64,000 bases of DNA from Bradyrhizobium sp. CCGUVB1N3 (GCF_024199925.1 NZ_JANADR010000001.1:1116001-1180000), one strand, 5' to 3'. Positions 8,565 through 16,880 are shown, numbered from the stretch's first letter. Notes: generated from the letters alone by a model not told the origin. Numbers and translations are program-made.

Positions 8565-9905
8565 TCAACTTCGCATGAAGCCCTCGCACTCGCCCTCGGC
8601 CCAGGCGAGCGTGTTCTCGAGCTTCTCCCCTTGCGCAAAGCGCAGCGCCATCTTGGTCAGGGTTGCCTGCGCATAGATCTGCTGGGCGATCTTCGGTGGC
8701 GCAGGAGCGGCCGCGATCGACAGCGTCTGGTGATTGTAGGGATTGGGATAATGATAGAGCGTGCCCTTCGGCGGCCCTTCCTCGGCCCAGGTCTTCAGCG
8801 TCGTCATGTTGGCGTAGGCCGGCAGATCGTAGCCACCGCTCGCCGCGACGAATTTCTCGATTGAAGACGTCTGCGACAGATGGGTGAGCAGGCTCTTGGC
8901 AGCTTCCTTGTTCTTGGAGAAGTTCCAGAGGCCCCAGAAATAGGGCAGGAACGGTGCAAAGCGGCCCTTGGGACCCGCCGGGAAGCCGTGGGTCCAGCAT
9001 TGCTCGGCGACCTGTGGCGCGTCGCGCTTGGCAACCGCCCAGGCGCTCGGCGGATTCATGATGAGGGCGCCGCGCCCCGAGATCAGCCATTTGTTGTTCG
9101 AGGCATCGTCCCAGGACGGTGCGTCCGGCGGCAGGAAGGCGATCAGCTTCTTGTAGTATTCGAGCGCCTGGCGAACCTGATCGGTCTTCGCCGTGATGTC
9201 GCCCTTGGAGTTGACGAGCTCGGCGCCGAATGACTGGAAGATGGCGCCGGCCGTATCGACGCTGTCGGTGGTCTCGCCAAGACCGATGCCGAACGCGAAT
9301 CCCGCCTTCTGGCAGGCCTCCGCCGCCTTCAGGAAGGTGTCCATATTCCAATTGTCGGCCTTCGGCGGCGCGCCCACTGGGTACAGCTCCTGAACGTCGA
9401 TGCCCGCGTGCTTCTTCATCAGATCGATGCGGGAGCAGGGCCCCTTGATCTGGCTTCCCGGAGTTGCAGGGACGGCAAGCCATTTGCCGGCGGCCTGGCC
9501 GAGATATTTGACGGTGCCGTTCACCTCGCCGTTCTGCTTGATCGCGGCCTCGACAACTTCATTCACCGGTTCGAGCTGCTCGGCATAAGCATGCGGCCAC
9601 CAAGTGTACATCTGAAGAATGTCATGACCGGATTTGGCCTGCGCTTCGGCGGCAACGGTCAGCTCGATCTTCTTGTTGTTGCTGGTGATGTAGTCGATGG
9701 AAACCTCGACCTTTTCCTTCGCGGCCCACTCGTTGACGAGAGCCCTGGAGGTGTCGATGGCGCCGGGCACCCAGTGGTCCCAGAAGCCGATCGAGAGCTT
9801 GCCGGCGGCGTAGGCGCCGCGCACATAGGGCGCGGTGATCAGGGCTGCGGAGGACATGGCAGTTGCGGCCACAAATTGTCGCCGCGTGAACTTCTTGCGT
9901 GACAT
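8565..9905 (-). CDS. Extracellular sugar-type solute-binding protein with Tat-like signal
   Basis: 446 residues from the ATG at 9905, preceded by GAGG; an in-frame ATG seven codons upstream is less well placed. The N-terminus carries a twin-arginine motif (MSRKKFTRRQFVAATAMSS) and an 'APYVRGAYA' cleavage region, so export is probably by Tat. The body has the family 1 extracellular solute-binding fold: 'GFWDHWVPGAID', 'GHDILQMYTWWPHAYAEQLEPV', 'GRGALIMNPPSAWAVAK', 'GGYDLPAYANM'. It leads the importer operon. The ligand is unknown; aromatic-rich segments are consistent with sugars or polyols. Confidence 0.88.
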   Translation of the reverse strand: MSRKKFTRRQFVAATAMSSAALITAPYVRGAYAAGKLSIGFWDHWVPGAIDTSRALVNEWAAKEKVEVSIDYITSNNKKIELTVAAEAQAKSGHDILQMYTWWPHAYAEQLEPVNEVVEAAIKQNGEVNGTVKYLGQAAGKWLAVPATPGSQIKGPCSRIDLMKKHAGIDVQELYPVGAPPKADNWNMDTFLKAAEACQKAGFAFGIGLGETTDSVDTAGAIFQSFGAELVNSKGDITAKTDQVRQALEYYKKLIAFLPPDAPSWDDASNNKWLISGRGALIMNPPSAWAVAKRDAPQVAEQCWTHGFPAGPKGRFAPFLPYFWGLWNFSKNKEAAKSLLTHLSQTSSIEKFVAASGGYDLPAYANMTTLKTWAEEGPPKGTLYHYPNPYNHQTLSIAAAPAPPKIAQQIYAQATLTKMALRFAQGEKLENTLAWAEGECEGFMRS

Positions 9906-10362
9906 CTCGTTTCCTCGCTCTGGCATTTGTTGTTTTGCTTTTTGTTTTTTTGTTTTTCTTGCCGTCGCCTCGCGTGGCTAGTCACGCGAGCCGCGGAGAA
10001 TTGGTAGCGCGATCAGATCAGAATTGATCGCGTCTGTCGAGAAATCCCACGCGCACGTTTCTTGAACTAACGTTGAGTCCAAGAGCGCGGCAGCTCCACG
10101 TCGCGCGCGCGTCGAAGTGTTGAACCTGGACGGCGCCTTTTGCGACGCACACTGTGGTCGGGATGGGCGAAGATCGTTCGAGCGCAATTACGCCGCAGTT
10201 CCGAATAAACCTGAACTAACCGGTTCGCAGGACAGACTTTTCGGATGTGGAGGGTCGCTCCTCGATCTGGACCGGCGACGTGAAAACGCTAGAGTTCCAC
10301 CGGCAGACCTTTTGCGCGATTCCACCCACCGAGCAGCCAATCAGATCGACATGGAGACCAGA
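9906..10362. other. Leader and promoter region of the importer operon; no gene
   Basis: No credible ORF. Reading toward the binding-protein gene (minus), an A-rich, G-poor tract occupies about 9926-9961, seen on the plus strand as runs of T such as TTTGTTTTTTTG. It is very unusual for this genome and likely an unstructured 5' leader. Two inverted repeats lie further upstream: TCGCGTG/CACGCGA at 9970-9989 and CGCGATCA/TGATCGCG at 10008-10032. The second looks like an operator of the LacI or GntR kind; no regulator gene is adjacent. The right part also carries the promoter of the LTXXQ-type gene. Confidence 0.5.
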
Positions 10363-11157
10363 ATGATCAACCCGACGCCGCCCGCGCGGCTTCGCCTGCG
10401 ACGATGGTTCGCGCTCGGGTCAGTCGTTGCGTTGCTGCTGGGCGCCGCTTGCGTCGCCAATGCGCAGGGCCTGGTCAAAGGTGTTCAGGAGGGCGCGGCC
10501 GCCGGCAACAAGGCGGCAGGCCCGGTCGGTGGCGTGCTGGGCGGCGCGATTGGCGGCGTGGTCGGTGTCTTCACCGGCGTGCTCGGGGTCGGCAACAACA
10601 ACCAGGCGCCGGCCAACAAGGATGCAAGCAAGGACGCGAAGCAGCCGGGGGCCGACAAGGGCGCTGACGCAAAGGGTGCCAAGGACGCGAACAAGGACGC
10701 CAAGAGTGGCAAGGCGAGCAAGACCGCCAAGGCCGCCAAGGACGCACCGAAGGACGCGACAAAGGACGTCACCGTTCTCACCCAGAACGGCGCGCCGCAA
10801 CTCACCGCCGAGCAGATCGTTGCCAACAGCGATTCCTATATCGAGCGCATCAAGACCGAGCTGAACCTCACGCCCGACCAGGAGAAGCACTGGTACGGTT
10901 TCTCCAGCTCTATGCACTACCTCGGGCATAATGGCGCGGAGCGGCTCAACCTGCGGATTGCCCGCGCCAAGCGCGATCCGCCGGACGATATCATCGAGCA
11001 GATGCGCAACGAGGCGCAGTTCCTGATCGACCGCGCCGCCGACCAGCGCAACGTCGCCGATGCCGCCGAGCCGCTGTTCTCGAGCCTGGATGACAAGCAG
11101 AAAGAAGTCTTCATCCAGGAGATGGTCCGCCTCAGCCACGAGCGCGGCCTGGATTGA
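10363..11157 (+). CDS. Exported Spy/CpxP-like LTXXQ-motif protein with Lys/Asp/Ala-rich linker
   Basis: 264 residues from the ATG at 10363, chosen because GGAG lies seven nt before it; an in-frame ATG at 10351 has no site. A signal sequence ('RRWFALGSVVALLLGAACVANAQ') leads to a Gly-rich segment with glycine-zipper character ('GAAAGNKAAGPVGGVLGGAI'), then about 60 residues of repeated KDA/KDANK units. The C-terminal 110 residues are helical and contain 'LNLTPDQEKHW' and 'LFSSLDDKQKEVF', two LTXXQ-type motifs as in the periplasmic chaperone Spy. Expected to be a periplasmic stress protein. The glycine zipper may insert in or touch a membrane. Confidence 0.75.
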   Translation: MINPTPPARLRLRRWFALGSVVALLLGAACVANAQGLVKGVQEGAAAGNKAAGPVGGVLGGAIGGVVGVFTGVLGVGNNNQAPANKDASKDAKQPGADKGADAKGAKDANKDAKSGKASKTAKAAKDAPKDATKDVTVLTQNGAPQLTAEQIVANSDSYIERIKTELNLTPDQEKHWYGFSSSMHYLGHNGAERLNLRIARAKRDPPDDIIEQMRNEAQFLIDRAADQRNVADAAEPLFSSLDDKQKEVFIQEMVRLSHERGLD

Positions 11158-11259
11158 TCGGCGTTCGAATAGGAATTGTCGCGCTCGATTGCCACGAACT
11201 CGTGAATCCCCGCAGCGAAGCAGTTATGATTAGCTGCACGCAATGGCTGCGGGGTTGAA

Positions 11260-11649
11260 ATGACGACGGGCGCACTCTCCGTTTTCCTGGTCGAAGACGA
11301 GGCGTTGATCCGGATGATGATTGCCGACATGGTGGAGGAGCTTGGCCACCATGTTGTCGCTGAGGCCGACAATGTTCAGGACGCAAGCGCCTTCGCGATG
11401 ACGGCGCAATACGATCTGGCCATTCTCGACATCAATCTCATGGGGCTTTACGTCGATCCCGTCGCAGACCTGATCGAGCGCCGCGGCAAGCCGTTTCTGT
11501 TCGCCACAGGTCACGGGCCGGAGCTGCTGCCGTCCCTGCTTCGGCGCAGGCCGATCCTGCGCAAGCCGATTTCGGTCGACCAACTCAAGGCGATGATCGA
11601 CTCTCTTTTTCCCGGCTCGCCGGCCGCCTCGAAAAGCGGATCGGCCTGA
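11260..11649 (+). CDS. Single-domain response regulator (receiver only)
   Basis: 129 residues forming one receiver domain. The acidic pair is in VEDE (11-14), the phosphoacceptor is Asp57 (AILDINL), a Thr is in FATGHG and the conserved Lys is in LRKPIS. There is no output domain, so it should act through protein contacts or phosphorelay. This subgroup (short 'FLVEDE..I..M...ML' receivers) is common in Rhizobiales. No kinase gene is adjacent. An antisense ORF across the same region is a codon-bias shadow. Confidence 0.85.
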   Translation: MTTGALSVFLVEDEALIRMMIADMVEELGHHVVAEADNVQDASAFAMTAQYDLAILDINLMGLYVDPVADLIERRGKPFLFATGHGPELLPSLLRRRPILRKPISVDQLKAMIDSLFPGSPAASKSGSA

Positions 11650-11958
11650 CGCGCGCTTGCGGGCGAATAGCCGGGCAACCTTGCCCTGGGGTAGGTGGAA
11701 GGCACTGCGCCCGGCTATCCTGCCGCAGCGGCGCGGCCCGCCCAATTCGTCACGGGAACTTGAAGAAAAGCGGACCGATTCACGCCCGACCTGTGGCCGA
11801 GCTGCGGTCTTGTCGGGAACCCGCGACGAGGGCCCGTGATTGGCCGTCACGCGACCCGCCATCCCATTGCATCGCACAATGAGATGACCCCGGGAAACCC
11901 GAGGATTGTGCAATTTGTTTAGGCAGTCCGGCTAGGCTTGAATCAAGGCAGACGGCGC
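11650..11958. other. Intergenic, nothing assignable
   Basis: I see no gene, strong hairpin or recognisable site in this stretch apart from the likely promoter of the PilZ gene. Confidence 0.5.
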
Positions 11959-12225
11959 ATGGACGACAAACGAAAGTATCCCCGTATCGACATCGAAGAG
12001 CTGGCCTATGTCTCCGCGGGCGGCTCGGTGATGAGCTGCGTCGTGCGCAACATCTCGCCTGCCGGCGCGGCGATCGACGTCGACAATCCCGCCTTCGTTC
12101 CCCAGCGTTTTCGCCTCGTCATCGCGAAGGACTCCTCGGTCCACGATTGCCGGGTGATCTGGATCCAGAAGAACCGGATCGGGCTCGCCTTCGTTGGCCC
12201 GGAGGAGCCGGCGCGCCGCTCCTGA
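11959..12225 (+). CDS. PilZ-domain protein
   Basis: 88 residues from the ATG at 11959. It is a single PilZ domain: the N-terminal RKYPR supplies the Arg-x3-Arg pair that binds c-di-GMP, followed by 'VRNISPAGAAIDVDNP', the position of the usual D/N-x-S-x-x-G motif (here NISPAG), and the strand 'CRVIWIQKNRIGLAFVG'. Such stand-alone PilZ proteins act as c-di-GMP receptors in the cytoplasm. The target is unknown. A TTG start seven codons upstream is possible but lacks support. A strong terminator follows. Confidence 0.85.
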   Translation: MDDKRKYPRIDIEELAYVSAGGSVMSCVVRNISPAGAAIDVDNPAFVPQRFRLVIAKDSSVHDCRVIWIQKNRIGLAFVGPEEPARRS

Positions 12226-12250
12226 ATTGCATGCGGGCCGAAAACGAAAA

Positions 12251-12273
12251 ATGGCCGCCCGAGGGGCGGCCAT
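12251..12273 (+). terminator. Terminator after the PilZ gene
   Basis: ATGGCCGCCC and GGGCGGCCAT form a perfect 10-bp GC-rich stem with a 3-nt loop, 25 nt past the stop. An A-run precedes it, so it could also serve minus-strand transcripts coming from 12331. Confidence 0.75.
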
Positions 12274-12330
12274 TCGATCAATGCCTCGCGATGAAACTGG
12301 CTTAAAGAATGTCTTTAATCGTCGCTCGTT

Positions 12331-12486
12331 TCACATCAAGCCGGCGCCGAGGTCGATGCCGCTCGCCATCAGGCTGAACGAGGCAAGCAAACCAGCGCAG
12401 CAGAACAGCAGGATGGTCTTGAAGGAATTGTCGATCGAACGGATTTCGATGCCGGCCGGAGCCGAGGCCAGTGACAGCATGCTCAT
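12331..12486 (-). CDS. Small membrane protein, unknown function
   Basis: 51 residues from the ATG at 12486. A short soluble head (MSMLSLASAPAGIEIRSID) is followed by one hydrophobic segment, 'TILLFCCAGLLASFSLMASGI', and a short tail. AGGGGGA lies just upstream. The size and layout resemble small inner-membrane proteins conserved in Bradyrhizobium. Monocistronic as far as can be seen. Confidence 0.6.
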   Translation of the reverse strand: MSMLSLASAPAGIEIRSIDNSFKTILLFCCAGLLASFSLMASGIDLGAGLM

Positions 12487-12638
12487 GTCAGTTCCCCCTG
12501 TGTTGATCCTGAATTGCATCAGGTAGGGGAAATCTCTAGCCCAGAAAGTTTGATACGGGATTGCCAGGCATCCTTAACGAAATCGCAATCGACACCCGAC
12601 TCCGCGGCGGCGGGCCGGCAGGGTGGACGTCCCCGGAA

Positions 12639-12842
12639 TCAGTCGCGGCCCGTTCCCAGCACCTTGGCGATGGTCCGCGCCGTCATCGCGGCCCGGTCGG
12701 AGGCACGCTGCACGGCTAGTCGATCCCTGGCCTTTTCCTCGATCAGGAGATCGATGAGCGCCAATCGCCTGTCCTCGTCCACCGCCTCGGTCAGCAACCG
12801 GTGATAGCGATGGTAGTCAAATCCTAGATCCTGCTTACGCAT
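12639..12842 (-). CDS. Small conserved-looking cytoplasmic protein
   Basis: 67 residues from the ATG at 12842 (MRKQDLGFDYHRYHRLL...). It is highly charged and helical ('AVDEDRRLALIDLLIEEKARDRLA') and ends in a positively charged segment. No known motif. G-rich sequence precedes the ATG. A longer reading begins seven codons upstream. Confidence 0.55.
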   Translation of the reverse strand: MRKQDLGFDYHRYHRLLTEAVDEDRRLALIDLLIEEKARDRLAVQRASDRAAMTARTIAKVLGTGRD

Positions 12843-13002
12843 GCCACGCCCCCCGCACCGCACACACGCACCACGGGCGAATTGTTTCTCAAGCGACGGC
12901 AGCGGACAAGCTGGAACTCGCGTCCGGTGAGGTGAATCGATGCATTCAGCTGTGGATAGCGCCGCGCGGCTTGCGCGAGATCAGCAGCAGATCGCGCTTC
13001 CG

Positions 13003-13020
13003 CTGTGAGTGAGATCACAG
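13003..13020. promoter_or_regulatory. Perfect CRP-type site
   Basis: CTGTGAGTGAGATCACAG matches TGTGA-N6-TCACA exactly and is symmetric over 6 bp on each side. It lies 53 nt upstream of the ATG at 13074 and 160 nt upstream of the opposite gene at 12842, so the membrane-protein gene is the likelier target. Confidence 0.55.
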
Positions 13021-13073
13021 CGCTCTCGCCCGCCGGGGCCTATAGCTGAGGGGCAGGGCATTGGAATACGAGA

Positions 13074-13286
13074 ATGCAAGACGAGTTCGATTTCATTTCG
13101 ATCATTGTCGCCGTCTGGGTGGCCGGCTATGTCGCCATCATGCTGGACTACCTCGCCCAGGCCGAGCTTGGCTGGTCGCTCGCGCAGTTGCGCGGATGGG
13201 CGTGTCTGACTGCTGTTCTGATCGCACTCGTGACGCTTGCAGGCACGCTCGGCCGCAAGCTCGGCGAGCTTGGCAGGCGTCGCTAG
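13074..13286 (+). CDS. Small two-TM membrane protein
   Basis: 70 residues. Two hydrophobic segments, 'FISIIVAVWVAGYVAIML' and 'ACLTAVLIALVTLAGTLG', are separated by a polar turn and followed by an Arg-rich tail (GRKLGELGRRR), which predicts a cytoplasmic C-terminus. The function is unknown. The preceding CRP-type palindrome suggests carbon-source or cyclic-nucleotide control. Longer readings in another frame are shadows. Confidence 0.55.
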   Translation: MQDEFDFISIIVAVWVAGYVAIMLDYLAQAELGWSLAQLRGWACLTAVLIALVTLAGTLGRKLGELGRRR

Positions 13287-13297
13287 CAGACGACGGA

Positions 13298-13537
13298 TCA
13301 TTTGCTGGCGTCCGCCGCATCCATGCATTTCAACACGAAGGCGGCGCGGTCGCGCAGCAGGATCTTGGCCTGCTCCGCCTTGAGGCCGCAGGCGCGCTGC
13401 TTCAACTGCTCGGCGCGGCGATGCTCCGCCGCGTCGCGATACTCCGGCGCGACCGTCGCTGGATCGACCAGTCTTTGCGCAAAAGCGGGGGTCATCAAAA
13501 CAAACGAAATCGCAATGATCCGGATCAGGTGATTCAC
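13298..13537 (-). CDS. Small exported protein with Cys pair
   Basis: 79 residues from a GTG at 13537 with GGGAGG five nt upstream. A signal peptide (MNHLIRIIAISFVLMTPAFA) precedes a charged helical mature part ('YRDAAEHRRAEQLKQRACGLKAEQ', then 'FVLKCMDAAD') with two Cys that may pair. No recognised family. It converges with the small membrane protein gene at 13074, the two stops being 11 nt apart. Confidence 0.65.
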   Translation of the reverse strand: MNHLIRIIAISFVLMTPAFAQRLVDPATVAPEYRDAAEHRRAEQLKQRACGLKAEQAKILLRDRAAFVLKCMDAADASK

Positions 13538-13636
13538 AAAAGCCTCCCCAAGCCCACAAACCCGGTAATCCTAACACGGCCGGGACGGCTGGCTGTGAGG
13601 CGTTTCACGCTCGACGCCGCAATCGAGGGGCGAGGC

Positions 13637-14614
13637 TCACGCCGTGCTGTGATCGCAAAAGGCCTTCAGGCCTGCAAAGCTCGCGTCGGGCTTGACGATG
13701 ATGGCGGTCGGAATGGGGTGCAGGTAGTCCCGGAAACGCCCCTTGGCTTCAAAACGCTCGCGGAACGCGGAGGCGGCCAGAAATTTCGGGAAACGCGGGA
13801 CGATGCCGCCGGCGATGTAGACGCCGCCTCGGGCACCGAAGGTCACCGCCAGATTGCCGGCGACTGAGCCGAGGATGGCGCAAAACATCTCGAGGACCAT
13901 GCGGCTCAGGTCGCAGCTGCCGTCGAGGGCGGCCGTGGTGATGGCCGCCGCATCGCGTTGTGGGGCCTTCACACCATCGACCTCGGCGACCGCCTCGTAG
14001 AGGTTTTGCAGCCCCGCACCGGACAGCGCGCCCAGTTCGATCTCAACATGGCCCATGCGCCGTCGCATCGCGGCGATGACACGCTCTTCGCGTTCCGTCT
14101 CCGCGGGCAAGGTCGCGTGACCCGCTTCAGTGATCACGGCCACCCGGGCACCGTGACGCTCAACGAGGCAGGAGACGCCAAAGCCCGTGCCGGGTCCGAG
14201 CACCAGCAGCGGCTCGCCGGCCGCGCCAGTCTGGGTATCGAGCCGGAACAGGTCGGCAGGTTGCAAGGCCGGCAGCGCCCAGGCCAGCACCTCGAAATCG
14301 TTGAGCACGTGAACGGCGTCGAGGCCAAAGCCCTCGCGGAGCTCCGTCCCATCGATGATCCAGGGACTGTTGGTCATGACGCAGCGGTTGTTCACGACGG
14401 GACCCGCGACGGCGAGCACGGCGGTGCCGACGCCTGCGCCCTTGGCCTGGCGGGCGAGGAAGTCGGCCATGGCGGCGCGGACGGTGGGGAAGTCGGCGAC
14501 CCGCGCATAGGTGACCGGCCCGATCCGGCCGTCCTCCTCCATCAGCGCGAACCGCGAATTGGTGCCGCCGATGTCGGCGAGCAATGCGCAACCTCTTGTC
14601 GTCCGACTGGTCAT
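13637..14614 (-). CDS. glk: Glucokinase
   Basis: 325 residues from the ATG at 14614; ATGs at 14671 and 14698 are in frame, but the phosphate-binding motif LADIGGTNSR then lies unusually far from the N-terminus. Family signatures in order: DIGGTNSR (14-21), 'VLNDFEVLAWALP' with the catalytic Asp, 'LVLGPGTGFGVSCLV', and 'TEAGHATLPA'. This is the Glk (not ROK) branch, which phosphorylates glucose with ATP in the cytoplasm and feeds Entner-Doudoroff metabolism. The gene is divergent from pncA. A periplasmic glucose-oxidising enzyme (gcd) is encoded 35 kb away. Confidence 0.88.
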   Translation of the reverse strand: MTSRTTRGCALLADIGGTNSRFALMEEDGRIGPVTYARVADFPTVRAAMADFLARQAKGAGVGTAVLAVAGPVVNNRCVMTNSPWIIDGTELREGFGLDAVHVLNDFEVLAWALPALQPADLFRLDTQTGAAGEPLLVLGPGTGFGVSCLVERHGARVAVITEAGHATLPAETEREERVIAAMRRRMGHVEIELGALSGAGLQNLYEAVAEVDGVKAPQRDAAAITTAALDGSCDLSRMVLEMFCAILGSVAGNLAVTFGARGGVYIAGGIVPRFPKFLAASAFRERFEAKGRFRDYLHPIPTAIIVKPDASFAGLKAFCDHSTA

Positions 14615-14827
14615 GTCCTCGTGGCCGCCGCGTCCACCGTCATAGGTGATCGCGGGAACCTTTGTCTCCATTGCTTCGCGGTCAGATTCGCATACCACCG
14701 CGGCTTGATGATGTCGTCAACGTCGATGCGGGCGAACCGTTGCGCCGGCAGCAATCCGCCCGCGATAGGCGGTTGCGAAGCGCCGCCGGAAGATCGACAT
14801 TGAGGCGAGACCGGGTGGAGACCAGCG

Positions 14828-15448
14828 ATGAAGATATCCGACCGGGACGTCCTGCTCGTAATCGACGTCCAGAACGACTTTTGCACCGGCGGGGCTCTGG
14901 CCGTTCCGGGTGGCGAGAAGGTGGTGCCCGCCATCAATCGTATCGCCCAAAAATTCGCCAATGTCGTGCTGACACAGGACTGGCACCCCGCCGATCACAT
15001 CTCCTTCGCCTCCAACCACCCCAACAAGCGGCCGTTCGAGGCCATCGATCTCGACTACGGTCCGCAGGTGCTGTGGCCGACCCATTGCGTGCAGGGCACC
15101 GCCGGCGCCGAATTCCATCGGGACCTCGACGTCCGCCGGCCAAGCCTCGTGGTCCGCAAGGGTTTTCGCCGCGGCATCGATTCCTATTCGGCGCTGTTCG
15201 AGAACGACCACAAGACCCCGACCGGGCTGCTCGGCTATTTGCGCGAGCGCGAGCTGAAGACGGTGTTCGTCGCGGGCCTGGCGCTGGATTTCTGCGTCCG
15301 CTTTTCGGCGGAGGATGCCCGCAAGACAGGCCTTGAGGTCGCGGTGATCGAGGATGCCTGCCGCGGCATCGATCTCGACGGCTCGGTTGCCGCCACCCAT
15401 AACAGCTTTAGCAGGCTGTTGAAGAAGTCTTCGAGCGACGCGCGATAA
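14828..15448 (+). CDS. pncA: Nicotinamidase, C-terminus altered by IS insertion
   Basis: 206 residues as now read. It deamidates nicotinamide to nicotinate for NAD salvage. The catalytic set is visible: Asp in VIDVQNDF, Lys in VVRKGF, and Cys in ALDFCVRF; the metal site is in DWHPADHISF. The native reading is intact up to residue 194 (HNSF). There an IS element interrupts it and the frame picks up 12 foreign residues (SRLLKKSSSDAR). The lost native tail, 14 residues ending EAFF, survives at 16904-16946. Since all catalytic residues remain, residual activity is possible. It originally sat 2 nt upstream of the PhaC-like hydrolase gene in one operon. NAD synthetase is encoded 4 kb downstream. 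Confidence 0.88.
   Translation: MKISDRDVLLVIDVQNDFCTGGALAVPGGEKVVPAINRIAQKFANVVLTQDWHPADHISFASNHPNKRPFEAIDLDYGPQVLWPTHCVQGTAGAEFHRDLDVRRPSLVVRKGFRRGIDSYSALFENDHKTPTGLLGYLRERELKTVFVAGLALDFCVRFSAEDARKTGLEVAVIEDACRGIDLDGSVAATHNSFSRLLKKSSSDAR
15408..15411. repeat. Target-site duplication, left copy (TTAG)
   Basis: TTAG directly abuts the left IS end and is repeated at 16900-16903. Removing the IS and one copy restores the pncA frame. Confidence 0.85.
15412..15430. repeat. IS left terminal inverted repeat
   Basis: CAGGCTGTTGAAGAAGTCT; perfect complement of 16881-16899. Confidence 0.9.
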
Positions 15449-15718
15449 ATGGGATGTCGTCGCCATTAAGGAGGCAGATTTCACCTTCGAGTGAGCCGTC
15501 ATCCCGCAGTTCGGCCTAGCCATCACCGTTGGCTGGCTCCATTTCGTCGTTTCCCTGCCAGCCGAACTGGACGGCATCGCCGTCACAGGCTCCATGAATG
15601 CAGCCCGTGAGGCAATCGAAGGCGAACTCGCCGCCGTCGTCATCGAACAGGATGTAGGCGCCCGCCACGGCCATGTCGTAGCCTGGTGTCTCGACGACCC
15701 GCCATCTACCTCGGATGC

Positions 15719-16822
15719 TCATGCCGGTGCCGCCAGAAGCTTGGGCAGCCGGATCAGATTATAGGCCGCAAGCGCCAGGACGAAGACGGCATCCACCCGG
15801 TCGCGGCCTCGCAGCTTGACCTTGGCCAGGCCAGCGGAACTCTTGATCCAGCCGAAGACTTCTTCGATGCGTTTGCGGCAGCGTTGGCTGATGTCATAGC
15901 CGTCGTGACGCGTGGTACGCGCGTCGACCGCCGTCTTGCGCCGCTTGCCGGTCTTACTCAGATGTCCATTGATCGCGATATGCGGAGTAACCGATCTATC
16001 TCTCAGGTCATGCACGAACTGCGTGACGTCGTAGGCTTTGTCCGCCCCCAGAGTGACCCGCTTCGCACACCCGCGCCTGTCGATCATGGCAAGCGCAATC
16101 TCTCGTTCGGCGGTGCCAGTAGCTTGGCTCACTCCACCTAAAACCGCCAAACCATTGCGGTTCTCCATCAGCGCATGGCCCATATAGCAGAGTTTGGCCG
16201 GCTGGCCGTCGCCCTTTTTATAGAGCCTGGCCTCAGGATCGGTCGTGCTCTCATGGGTCTCGTTGGATCGCTTCTCCTTGTGGAAGCTGCGCTCGGCATT
16301 GCGTCCCGGACCGTCCTGATCTTTGTCGCTGCCATCCTTCCTCCGGAAGCTCTTGATCGAAGCCCAGGCTTCAATGAGCGTGCCGTCCACCGAGAAGTGA
16401 TCGCTCGACAAAAGACGCTTCACCTTCGGCTGCGCCAAAAGCGCGTTCAAGAACTTGGCCGCAATCTCACCTTCAAGCAGCCGGTCGCGGTTCTTCGAGA
16501 AGGTTGAATGGTCCCAAACCGCATCGTCCACCCCAAGCCCGACGAACCAGCGGAACAGAAGATCGAACTCCATCCGTTCCATCAGATGCCTTTCCGAGCG
16601 AACCCCATAGAACGCCTGTAGGAGCATCGCCCGAAGCAGTTTCTCCGGTGCGATCGAGGGCCGACCGAAGTCCGTGTAGAGCTTGCCAAACTCCCCAGAA
16701 AGATCGCCCAGCGCCGCATTTGCCAGATCCCTGATCGCCCGCAGCGGGTGGTCGACGCGAACCCGAGCCTCCAGGTCAACATAACTGAACAGCGAGCCAG
16801 ACCGTTCGTCACTTCCCCGCAT
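15719..16822 (-). CDS. IS5-family transposase
   Basis: 367 residues from the ATG at 16822, with GGGGTGG upstream. N-terminal 'DHPLRAIRDLANAAL' and 'PSIAPEKLLRAMLLQAFYGVRSERHLMERM' form the usual helix-turn-helix region. The DDE residues are in 'FSVDGTLIEAW' (first Asp), 'TLGADKAYD' (second Asp) and 'CRKRIEEVFGWIK' (Glu in the Y/R-E-x-x-F context). No frameshift is present, so the enzyme should be active. Its stop overlaps the start of the passenger ORF by four bases. Confidence 0.92.
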   Translation of the reverse strand: MRGSDERSGSLFSYVDLEARVRVDHPLRAIRDLANAALGDLSGEFGKLYTDFGRPSIAPEKLLRAMLLQAFYGVRSERHLMERMEFDLLFRWFVGLGVDDAVWDHSTFSKNRDRLLEGEIAAKFLNALLAQPKVKRLLSSDHFSVDGTLIEAWASIKSFRRKDGSDKDQDGPGRNAERSFHKEKRSNETHESTTDPEARLYKKGDGQPAKLCYMGHALMENRNGLAVLGGVSQATGTAEREIALAMIDRRGCAKRVTLGADKAYDVTQFVHDLRDRSVTPHIAINGHLSKTGKRRKTAVDARTTRHDGYDISQRCRKRIEEVFGWIKSSAGLAKVKLRGRDRVDAVFVLALAAYNLIRLPKLLAAPA

Positions 16823-16880
16823 CGTGCCACCCCAGCAAAATCCTGATCCTAGGGAATCACGATCCAAAACGCTTCGCCAG

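Larger units (their letters stand above)
15408..15722 (-). pseudogene. IS passenger ORF with internal amber stop
   Basis: The ATG at 15722 overlaps the transposase stop (ATGA), implying translational coupling. The reading gives 68 residues (MSIRGRWRVVETPGYDM...AYILFDDDGGEFAFDC...QFGWQGNDEMEPANGDG) and then TAG. Beyond the TAG the same frame continues sensibly (AELRDDGSLEGEICLLNGDD, then IPFIARR) to the IS end, where a TAA is created with the target site. Similar small acidic proteins beside IS elements, as I recall them, have Trp here (DGWAEL), so TGG to TAG is the likely change. Function unknown. Confidence 0.6.

Noticed and set aside
11230..11913. 227-codon minus-strand ORF over the receiver gene
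   Set aside because: It covers the coding strand of an intact receiver domain in a shadow frame and extends into non-coding sequence.
12981..13577. 198-codon minus-strand ORF across two small genes
   Set aside because: It overlaps two better-supported small genes (13074-13286 and 13298-13537) that have their own signals.
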